Of a DNA stretch of 61,678 nucleotides, positions 1 through 6,587 are shown one piece after another. Source of the stretch: Deltaproteobacteria bacterium (lineage in GTDB: Bacteria > Myxococcota_A > Polyangia > Polyangiales > Polyangiaceae). The translations under genes were made by a program, and so were the position numbers. The notes beneath the pieces were generated by a model. That model was not told where the DNA came from. It saw only the letters and a list, made by a program, of their open reading frames with translations, and searched no databases. The DNA lies in the NCBI GenBank assembly GCA_016875405.1, contig VGRJ01000019.1, forward strand, positions 1 through 61,678, in the 5' to 3' direction. Within the stretch, counting starts at the first letter, position 1; each line of letters opens with the position of its first letter.

Positions 1-52
1 GGCCGCGGCGCTCCCGCGCCGAGCGGCCCCGAGCGGTCAAGGGTTCAACCCT
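1..52 (+). repeat. Palindromic repeat unit, truncated by the window edge
   Basis: The first 31 bases match the conserved box seen at 939 and 61421. It forms a nested hairpin: GGCCGC pairs with GCGGCC, GGCGC pairs with GCGCC, and the loop is TCCC. It is followed at 40-52 by a second palindrome, AGGGTTCAACCCT. The unit lies just past the stop codon of the leftward gene ending at 59, so it could help end that transcript. Anything to the left is outside the window. Confidence 0.75.
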
Positions 53-58
53 CAAGAG

Positions 59-877
59 TCAAGGGAGAGCAGCAGAGCCGGCGCAGCGAAAGCCAAGGTC
101 GTCGCGCTGGTGCGTGGGTCCGTCCCCGTGGCGGAAGGCGGAGCGGGCGCACGACGGGTCGACGCAGCCCCAGCTGCCGCCGCGGCGGACGCGGTATGAG
201 CCCTTCTGAGTCGACGTCCACTCCCACACATTTCCTACCATATCAACGAGCCCGAACGGCGAGCGGCCCTTGGGGTACGCGCCCACGGGGCAGGTGGACT
301 GGCGGTTGCCCTGGCCCTTGTCGTTGCCCTCGCCATCCCAGCAGAGCTGCTTCGACGGCTCCGCGTTGCCCCAGGGAAAGAGGCGACCGTCCGTGCCGCG
401 CGCGGCGTACTCCCACTCCTCCTCCGTGGGGAGGCGCAGGCCCTGGGCCGTGCAGTAGGCGTCGGCCTGGTTCCAGTCGACGCAGTTGATGGGGTGGTTC
501 TGGCGCCCCGCGACGCCCGCGTTGCAGCCGTATTCGGTGTCCGCCGGCGTGCACTTGCCCGCCTTCACGCAGGCGGCGTAGGCCGCCGTCGTCACCTCGG
601 TCCGGTTCATGCAGAAGGCGTCGACCGTGACCTGTCCGGCCTTCTCCGTGTTCTCGTCGTCGCCCATCGTGAAGGTGCCCGCGGGGATGGGGACCATCCC
701 GGGCTTGCACTTGTGCTTTGCTACCGGCGCAGGCTTCGCCGACGGCGCGGCGCTTGGCGAGCCACTCGGCGCGGGCTTCGCCGGAGCGTTGCCGTTCTGT
801 GCTGCGGCGGGCAGCGTCATCCATGCCGCGAGACCGAGCCCCGCCACCATCGTCCCCACCAGGAGTTGCGTTCGCAT
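59..877 (-). CDS. Secreted formylglycine-generating-enzyme-fold (FGE-sulfatase domain) protein
   Basis: The product is 272 aa. Residues 1-27 look like a Sec signal peptide ending in AAA-Q, followed by an Ala/Pro/Ser linker to about residue 56 and then an FGE-sulfatase domain to the C-terminus. Family hallmarks are PAGTFTMG, TEVT, RLPTEEEWEYAARG, FPWGN, VGNVWEWT, RRGGSW and LGFRCA. C238 and C243 form the C-x4-C spacing used by aerobic FGEs to bind copper, so catalysis is possible, but most bacterial members of this fold are not sulfatase activators and no sulfatase lies nearby. The start at 877 was chosen because the signal peptide begins there; the upstream frame is low-complexity. The gene follows the propeller gene in the same direction across 277 bp filled with repeat units. 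Confidence 0.88.
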   Translation of the reverse strand: MRTQLLVGTMVAGLGLAAWMTLPAAAQNGNAPAKPAPSGSPSAAPSAKPAPVAKHKCKPGMVPIPAGTFTMGDDENTEKAGQVTVDAFCMNRTEVTTAAYAACVKAGKCTPADTEYGCNAGVAGRQNHPINCVDWNQADAYCTAQGLRLPTEEEWEYAARGTDGRLFPWGNAEPSKQLCWDGEGNDKGQGNRQSTCPVGAYPKGRSPFGLVDMVGNVWEWTSTQKGSYRVRRGGSWGCVDPSCARSAFRHGDGPTHQRDDLGFRCAGSAALP

Positions 878-938
878 GGCGCGCGAGTCTGCCACCGCGC
901 GAGCCCCCTGGGAAGGCGAACCGGCAGCCGGCACGAAG

Positions 939-1063
939 CCAACACCGGCCGCGGCGCTCCCGCGCCGAGCGGCCCCGCGATGGCGAGGAGCGTTCGCGGC
1001 CCAGGCGGACTCGAGGACCGAAGCGCAGCGACCTTTAAGGTCGTGAGCATCGGACCGGAGAGG
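939..1063 (+). repeat. 125-bp structured repeat unit A
   Basis: A complete unit. The conserved box starting CCAACACCGG holds a nested hairpin at 947-974 (GGCCGC/GCGGCC outside, GGCGC/GCGCC inside, TCCC loop). A conserved spacer follows (GCGATGGCGAGGAGCG), then a hairpin at 1029-1043 (CGACCTT, T, AAGGTCG) and TGAGC. The next unit starts exactly 125 bp on. The spacer and the hairpin position recur at 61321-61420 with changed stem bases. Confidence 0.85.
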
Positions 1064-1124
1064 CCAACACCGGCCGCGGCGCTCACACGCCGAGCGGCCC
1101 CGCGAAGGACTTGAAGGCCGCTGG
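1064..1124 (+). repeat. Structured repeat unit B, diverged
   Basis: The same box as unit A starts at 1064, with two substitutions in the inner loop (TCAC for TCCC, then A for G) that shorten the inner stem. The downstream part is shorter and diverged, but the motif CGTGAGC is kept at its end. The gap between the propeller gene and the FGE-fold gene (878-1154) holds units A and B and no coding region that I can support. Confidence 0.75.
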
Positions 1125-1154
1125 ACACGTGAGCCCAGAGAGCCCCTGCACGGC

Positions 1155-2528
1155 TCATCGACGTCGTCGCCGCCGCGCTGCGATGCTCGCGACGGCGAGG
1201 CCCACGAGCCCGAGCGGCGCTGGGTCGACGCGCTCGGCATCGCGCGGGACGACCGCGCAGCCCGACTCGTCCGGCGGCTCAGGCGGCGGGTCACACGTCA
1301 ACGGCGCGACCAGCTCTTTAGCCTCGATCGTCCAGAGCGGGCCGCACGTGCCCCCGACGTCGCTCGCGGCGTCGCACGACTTGGGGCCGCACGCGCTCGT
1401 GAGGAAGGTCACCGGCGCGAACGTCGCGCCGTCGTCGGTGCTGCGGCCGACGCTGAACCCGTCGACGAAGGCGTTGCCGCACACGTAGAGCGCGTCTTCC
1501 TGCCAGCTGAGGCACGCGACGCGAGTCTTCTGGAGTTTCTTCGACTGCGCAGCGTCCTCGAGCGCCGCGACCGGCGCGACCAGCAAGCCTGCTTTCTCAC
1601 CGCCGAACGCCACCCGCGTCCCGTCGGGCGAGAGCGAGAAGCCCGGGAGCAGCTCCTTGGCCTCGGCGTAGGTCGTGAAGCTCGCCCCGCCGTCTCGGCT
1701 GACGAGGTTTCGCTGCTCGCGGATCGGCGGCGCGTCGAGGACCGCCGACACGAACACCGTCGGCGGCTCGGTCGGCAGGACGCCCTGCAGGTACGGGAGC
1801 GTCGCGAGCCCGTCGACGCCGTCGAGCTCGAGGCGCTGCCACGATGTGCCGCCGTCGTCGGAGCGAAACAGCACGCCGTGGTACCCGCCGTCGAGCGTCC
1901 CGTCGCGCCCGCTGAGGAAGATCGTCCCCCACTCGAGCGCGTCGCTCGCGCTCGGAGCCGCGACGACCGAGAGCGCGAGAAAGTCCTTGGGCAGGCTCGC
2001 GGCGAGGTCCTTCCAGGAGGCAGCCCCATCGCGCGACTCGAAGAGGCGCACGTCGAAGACGTCCTCGCCTACCCCGTTCGACGCGAGGGCGAGCACCGGA
2101 GAGCCCGGCGCGGGGGCGTCGCGCGTCGGCAGGGCCGCGAGCTCGACGATGTAGTGGTCCTTCGTCGCCGGCACGAGGTCGTACCCGCAGCGGTCCTCCG
2201 AGGCGACCACGAGGCCACCGAAGGTGCCGACCACGAGGTGCCCCTCCACGAGCGTGAGCGCGGGATCCTCCTTGTTGGCGTCGTAGCCGATCGCCGACGA
2301 GCAGAGCCAGCGCCAGCCGCCGCCGGGACCTGCCTCGAGCTCGGGCGTGTCGTAGAGGCCGAAGGTGGTACGGACGACGGCGTGGTCCGGCGCGGCCCGA
2401 TCGAAGCGCACCGCGTTCGACGCAGGAAAGCGTCCGTGCGCATGAGCGTCGCGGGTGCCGAGCGACGCGAGCGCGAGCAAGGCAGCGGCGAGCCAGCGGC
2501 TTCGGAGAGTCGACGTGTCGCGATCCAT
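1155..2528 (-). CDS. Secreted BNR/sialidase-type beta-propeller protein with MYXO-CTERM-like tail
   Basis: The product is 457 aa. The signal peptide spans about 32 residues and ends in DAHA. The body has Asp-box style blades such as LFESRDGAASW, LFRSDDGGTSW, LVSRDGGASF and GRSTDDGATF, which mark a BNR/VPS10-like propeller of photosystem-stability-factor or sialidase type. The last 35 residues contain a Cys, a hydrophobic stretch and a run of six Arg, like the MYXO-CTERM sorting signal. Sialidase catalytic Arg residues are not evident, so a binding role is likelier than glycosidase activity. An ATG at 2561 lies in frame but would overlap the divergent gene; 2528 fits the signal peptide better. 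Confidence 0.82.
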   Translation of the reverse strand: MDRDTSTLRSRWLAAALLALASLGTRDAHAHGRFPASNAVRFDRAAPDHAVVRTTFGLYDTPELEAGPGGGWRWLCSSAIGYDANKEDPALTLVEGHLVVGTFGGLVVASEDRCGYDLVPATKDHYIVELAALPTRDAPAPGSPVLALASNGVGEDVFDVRLFESRDGAASWKDLAASLPKDFLALSVVAAPSASDALEWGTIFLSGRDGTLDGGYHGVLFRSDDGGTSWQRLELDGVDGLATLPYLQGVLPTEPPTVFVSAVLDAPPIREQRNLVSRDGGASFTTYAEAKELLPGFSLSPDGTRVAFGGEKAGLLVAPVAALEDAAQSKKLQKTRVACLSWQEDALYVCGNAFVDGFSVGRSTDDGATFAPVTFLTSACGPKSCDAASDVGGTCGPLWTIEAKELVAPLTCDPPPEPPDESGCAVVPRDAERVDPAPLGLVGLAVASIAARRRRRR

Positions 2529-2536
2529 GTGCTCGA

Positions 2537-3313
2537 ATGGTGTCACGCGTGGCAAGACCAAGAGTCATCCTTGCATCGCCGGAGGCCGGCGTCACGGTCA
2601 GGCTCATCGCTTCGCTGAACCCGAAGCGCTACCGCATCGAACACCTGCACGACGCGAGCGAGGCGCTGTTGCGAGCCGAGTTCGTGCTCGCGCACGCGGT
2701 GGTGCTGCACGCCAACGCGATCGACGAGCCGCTCCGCCGGCGGCTCGAGAGCGCGCGGGTGCATGGGGTCGGGCTCGTGCTCGTCGGCGACACGGCGGAC
2801 GTCGAGCGCGTCGCGGACGAGGTGGACGCCCACTACCTCACGACCGGCTTCACCGTGCCCGAGGTCAAGCGACGCGTGCTCGACGCAGTCTCCGACGCGC
2901 ACCTCGAGCGCTCGAGCGAGCCGTCGCTGCCGTCGCGACGCGACCTGCGAACCGTGGTGAGGAGAGTGCTCCTGCTCCTCGAGGAGCGCGAGGCGGCCGA
3001 GGTCATGGCGGCGCTCTTGCGCGGTCAGCTCTCGGTCGCGTGCGACGTGACGACCTCGGTCGACGAGGCGTTGGGAGAGCTCGAGCGAGGGTTCGACTGC
3101 GTCGTCGCGCGACCAGCGAAATTGCTCGGAAGCAAGGCCGGGGCAGACTTCGCGCGGAAGCTCGCGCGGCGAGGCGTCCCCGTCGTCCCGGTCCCCGCGA
3201 CCGAGGAGCTCGACGCGGCGACGGCGGGAGCGGTCGCGTGGTCGCTGCTGCCGCAGATCCGGCGAACCGTGGCGGCGCGAGAGCGACGCGCGAACGACTC
3301 GGCGACCCGCTAG
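2537..3313 (+). CDS. Tandem degenerate response-regulator receiver protein
   Basis: The product is 258 aa. Two CheY-like alpha/beta domains can be outlined: one opening at RPRVILASPEAGVTVRLI (about residues 7-115) and one opening at RRVLLLLEEREAAEVMAALL (about 137-245). In both, the acidic pocket and the phospho-acceptor Asp of ordinary receivers are missing or replaced: the first has VVLHANAID and the second has CVVARPAK. I infer a phosphorylation-independent pseudo-receiver. The gene starts 8 bp from the divergent propeller gene, and its stop overlaps the stop of the convergent TPR gene by the 4 bases CTAG, so packing is very tight on both sides. Confidence 0.7.
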   Translation: MVSRVARPRVILASPEAGVTVRLIASLNPKRYRIEHLHDASEALLRAEFVLAHAVVLHANAIDEPLRRRLESARVHGVGLVLVGDTADVERVADEVDAHYLTTGFTVPEVKRRVLDAVSDAHLERSSEPSLPSRRDLRTVVRRVLLLLEEREAAEVMAALLRGQLSVACDVTTSVDEALGELERGFDCVVARPAKLLGSKAGADFARKLARRGVPVVPVPATEELDAATAGAVAWSLLPQIRRTVAARERRANDSATR

Positions 3314-4983
3314 CGCGTGACGGCGGCCTCCCAGGCGTCCCGAACGAGCGTGAGCGCGGCGACCTCGCCGAGGACCGTCAAGCTCCCGGCCGACGCGGCG
3401 AACACGGTCGCGTAGAGAGGCTCGAGGTCGACCCCGTCGAGCGTCGCGGACGGCTCTCCGCGGAGCGGCGGCGCGACGACGCGTCCCGCCGAGAACCATG
3501 CAAGCACCGCGCGCAATTCCGGAAGCTGCGAGCGCATCTCCGCCACCTCGCGCGCGAGGTCGCCGGCGGACACGTCGCCGCGCCACGCCCAGACCGCGAG
3601 CGAGGGCGCGCCGCCGACGACGACGCCCTGCCCCGCTGCATCGGGAACGCTCGGGGCCACGAGCGACGGATGCGCGAACGCCGCCACGACGAGGCCCCTC
3701 GGCGCGAGCCCCATCGCCGCGAGCCGAGCGAGCGACCGCCCCGCCCTCACTCGTCGTGTGGTCTCCGAGGCGAGCGCGTCCGGCCGCCGATGCAGGAGCT
3801 CGAGCTCGTGCGCGGCCGAGAGGTGCTCGAAGGGCTGGGTGACCGCGGCGAGCGCGGCGTCGAACGTCGCCCCGTCGGCGGCGGCCCGACGCTCGAGGAA
3901 GAGCAAGGCGAGGCGCTGCTCGAGGCCGAGGCTCGCGAGCTCCCAGGCCGCCACGTCCCACGCGTCGGCGAGGCCGTGGCGTGAGCGATCCCACGCGACG
4001 AGCGCGCCGCCGAGGCGATTGCCCGCCGCCGCGAAGCGCTGGGCCGCGTCCTCGAGCGCCTGGGCGCCCGCCGGGTCACCGAGCTCGAGGCGGGCCCGAC
4101 CGCTGACCCGCACGGCCTGGGCGGCCCACACCGCGAGCGGCGGGTGGACGCTCGTCGCGAGCGCGAACGCCTCGTCGGCGATCGCTCGGGCTTCGTCGGG
4201 ACGCGCGAGCTCGAGGGCGAGCTCGGCCAGCAACACGAGCGCACGCGCGCGACCGAAGGTGTCGCCGACGCGCGACGCGAGCCACTCCTGCCGCCGCAGA
4301 TGACGGCGCGCGAGCTCACGGTCGCCGCGCGCCAGCGCAGCGCTGCCGAGCTGACCGAAGGCGATCGCCTCGCCGACCACGTCACCGAGGCAACGCGCGA
4401 GCTCGGCCGCGTGCTCGAGGAGCGAGGTGGCGGCGCCGTACGCGCCGGTGAGCACGTAGATCGTCCCCAGCGAGTTCAGGATCGGCGCGCGCTCGGGGAG
4501 CATGCCGGCGGAGCTCGACAGCGCCTGGAGCAAGCTCCGCTGCGTGGCCTCGAGGTTCCCCGCCGCTCGCTCGGCCGTCCCGAGGTAATGGCGAGCGACG
4601 ACCGCGACCCGCTCGGTCGTCGCGGCCTCCGCGAGCGCCTCGAGCGAAGCCCGCGCGTCGGAGAAGCGAGCTCCTGCCCCGCCGTGCTCGAGCGGGACTC
4701 CGCCACGACGGATCCGCGCGAGCCACTCCTCGCACCGCGCGAGGGCCGCCGCCTCGAGCTCTCCGAGCGCATCGAAGCCGTCCGCCGCCAGGGCGAAGGC
4801 CTCCCGCGCGGCCTCGCTCCGCCCGTCGCGGAACGCGAGCGCACCTCGACCGAACGTCAGCGCAGCGCGTTCGCACGGCTCGGAGAGCGAGCTGTCGAGC
4901 GCGTCGAGCAGCGCGCACACGTCGGGGGCGGGCTTGCCGCGGAGCGCGGCCTCGAGCGTCGGGAGCGGATCGAGAGGGCGCAC
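3310..4983 (-). CDS. TPR-rich cytosolic protein
   Basis: The product is 557 aa and starts at a GTG. It has no signal peptide or membrane segment. Residues about 40-330 are helical repeats of TPR type (for example ILNSLGTIYVLTGAYGAATS, AFGQLGSAALARGDRELARR, LVLLAELALELARPDEARAI). The C-terminal third is less regular and I do not recognise it. It is the last gene of a four-gene leftward operon: its start lies 12 bp after the subtilase stop. By analogy with other TPR proteins it is probably a scaffold or a sensor's partner; nothing in the sequence gives a substrate. Confidence 0.78.
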   Translation of the reverse strand: MRPLDPLPTLEAALRGKPAPDVCALLDALDSSLSEPCERAALTFGRGALAFRDGRSEAAREAFALAADGFDALGELEAAALARCEEWLARIRRGGVPLEHGGAGARFSDARASLEALAEAATTERVAVVARHYLGTAERAAGNLEATQRSLLQALSSSAGMLPERAPILNSLGTIYVLTGAYGAATSLLEHAAELARCLGDVVGEAIAFGQLGSAALARGDRELARRHLRRQEWLASRVGDTFGRARALVLLAELALELARPDEARAIADEAFALATSVHPPLAVWAAQAVRVSGRARLELGDPAGAQALEDAAQRFAAAGNRLGGALVAWDRSRHGLADAWDVAAWELASLGLEQRLALLFLERRAAADGATFDAALAAVTQPFEHLSAAHELELLHRRPDALASETTRRVRAGRSLARLAAMGLAPRGLVVAAFAHPSLVAPSVPDAAGQGVVVGGAPSLAVWAWRGDVSAGDLAREVAEMRSQLPELRAVLAWFSAGRVVAPPLRGEPSATLDGVDLEPLYATVFAASAGSLTVLGEVAALTLVRDAWEAAVTR

Positions 4984-4995
4984 GAGCTCTCGACC

Positions 4996-5763
4996 CTACC
5001 CCAGGACCGTCGACGCGGCGATGGCGTGGAGCGCAGATTTCACCGCCTCGATCGGGAGCCTCGGCCGCGCCGCGAGGATCCGCGCGACGTGCGCGGTGAC
5101 GAACGGCGTCGCGAACGAGGTCCCGGTCCAGTGGCGCTCACCCCCGCCGAGCGCGGGAGCGACGACGTCGGTGCCGGGGGCGAGCAGCTCGTGGTCCTCG
5201 GAGCGCGCGCTCTCGAGGCGCTCGAGCTCGGCAAATGGGCCGCGCCCGACGCCGACCAGCGACTTGAATTTTCCCGGATAGGTGCGGACCTCGGGCAAGT
5301 TCGGGCCCGCGGCGACGAGCACGACCCCCGCGGTCACCGCCGCATCGGCGAGCTCGTAGAGCGCGAGGATGGGGAGCGTGTCGCCGCTCCGGAGCGCTGC
5401 CCGCCGAGGCACGTCGATCCCCAGGCTCAGATTGACGACATCGTAACGCGCCTCGATCGCGTGCCGGAGGGCCGCGAGCAGCGCGCCTCGAGAGCCGCGT
5501 CCGTCGTCGCCGAGCGCGCAGACATCGACGAGCCGCGCCGCCGGCACCATGCGATGCACGATACCGGCGCAAGCGGTCCCGTGGCCGCTCGCGTCGACGC
5601 CGAGCTCTCGCGCGACCACGCGATGACCGTCGCCGACCCGCTCGACCCCCACGTGCTCGAGCTTCGCCTCCGCAAGCCAAGGGTGCGACGCGTCGACCCC
5701 CGAGTCGATGAGCGCGACGCGGATCCCCGCGCCGTCGCGGCCGAGCGGGACCGACGCGCTCAT
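4996..5763 (-). CDS. Compact cytosolic subtilisin-like (S8) serine protease
   Basis: The product is 255 aa. The catalytic triad is readable: D20 in LIDSGVD, H61 in SGHGTACAG and S216 in GTSFATP. The oxyanion-hole region reads AAGPN rather than the usual AAGN. There is no signal peptide and no I9 prodomain, so the enzyme should be intracellular and made active or controlled by partners. Its start overlaps the stop of the GAF-like gene (ATGA), which fixes the start at 5763. An ABC exporter lies upstream in the same operon. Cytosolic subtilase plus ABC exporter also occurs in peptide-maturation systems such as QhpE/QhpF, but no precursor peptide or radical-SAM enzyme is visible here. Confidence 0.85.
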   Translation of the reverse strand: MSASVPLGRDGAGIRVALIDSGVDASHPWLAEAKLEHVGVERVGDGHRVVARELGVDASGHGTACAGIVHRMVPAARLVDVCALGDDGRGSRGALLAALRHAIEARYDVVNLSLGIDVPRRAALRSGDTLPILALYELADAAVTAGVVLVAAGPNLPEVRTYPGKFKSLVGVGRGPFAELERLESARSEDHELLAPGTDVVAPALGGGERHWTGTSFATPFVTAHVARILAARPRLPIEAVKSALHAIAASTVLG

Positions 5764-6554
5764 CGGGCTCCGTCGAGCGGCCCCGAAGGCGTACCCACGG
5801 CAGCCCCGAGCCCGTCGAGGTAACGCTCGACGTCGGCGATGAGGCGCGCCGCGAGCTCGACCGCGGCGTCGCCATGCCCCGCGAGTCGGCCGATGGCTCC
5901 CGCGAGCGCGAGCCTTCGACGGTACTCGGGGGCGAGCCGCAGCGAGTGGACGTAGCGCTCGAGCTCGCGGGCGAAGCCGGTCTCTCCGTCGCTCGAGACG
6001 AGCTCCGGCAGCGCGAGCGCGAACACCTCGAGCAGCGCCCGCTCGGTGCGGTAGGCCTCGACCGCGCCCGAGGCCACGTCGGCGAGCTGCTCGCCAAGCA
6101 AGAGCTCGCGATCGCCGGTGCGTCGCGACCCGTCGAGCAGCGCGACGCCGCCGACCACCTCCGCGCCGAGCCGAACGGGGACGAACACCCCGTGCCGCGG
6201 CGTCGAGCGCAGGAGCCCCGCGAGGGCGGCGAGCATCGGGTCGTCGGGCACGAGCTCGGCCGCGTGCCCGCCGCCGCCGGCGAAGAGGAAGGCGAACGGC
6301 GTCCCGAGCGGCGAGAGCTCGACGTCGGCGGGCCGCCACTCGTCGGCCGTCGCGACGCCCGGGACGTGCATGCGCCCGAGGTGCTCGAGCTCGATCGCGA
6401 CCAGGGCCTCATCGCAAGGGACGGTGACGCACGCGAAGCGAAGCAGGCTGCCGAGGCTACGGAGCCGCCGCTCGGCCGCGCCGAGCACCGCCGTCGACTC
6501 CAGCGTCGAGAGGACGTCGAGCAGCCGAGCCGCGAACGCATCGAGCGTCGTCAT
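5760..6554 (-). CDS. GAF-like regulatory protein
   Basis: The product is about 264 aa. The middle (about residues 80-165) reads like a GAF fold, with VFVPVRLGAEVVGGVALLDG followed by a helix, LLLGEQLADVASGAVEAYR. The N- and C-terminal parts are helical. There is no output domain. Two ATGs lie six bases apart (6560 and 6554); an AGGA is 9 nt from the second and only 3 nt from the first, so I chose 6554. It lies 33 nt after the ABC gene and overlaps the subtilase start by 4 nt, so the two should be made together. A role as ligand sensor for the operon is inferred. Confidence 0.68.
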   Translation of the reverse strand: MTTLDAFAARLLDVLSTLESTAVLGAAERRLRSLGSLLRFACVTVPCDEALVAIELEHLGRMHVPGVATADEWRPADVELSPLGTPFAFLFAGGGGHAAELVPDDPMLAALAGLLRSTPRHGVFVPVRLGAEVVGGVALLDGSRRTGDRELLLGEQLADVASGAVEAYRTERALLEVFALALPELVSSDGETGFARELERYVHSLRLAPEYRRRLALAGAIGRLAGHGDAAVELAARLIADVERYLDGLGAAVGTPSGPLDGAR

Positions 6555-6587
6555 CGCCATTCTTCCTACCACACCGGCCGCGCGGGC

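Noticed and set aside
1155-2528. Active sialidase
   Set aside because: Asp-box-like blades are present, but the catalytic Arg triad and nucleophile of sialidases were not found.
5770-5786. Another copy of the repeat box (GAGCGGCCCCGAAGG)
   Set aside because: Only the last arm matches, it lies inside a coding region, and the hairpin partner is absent.
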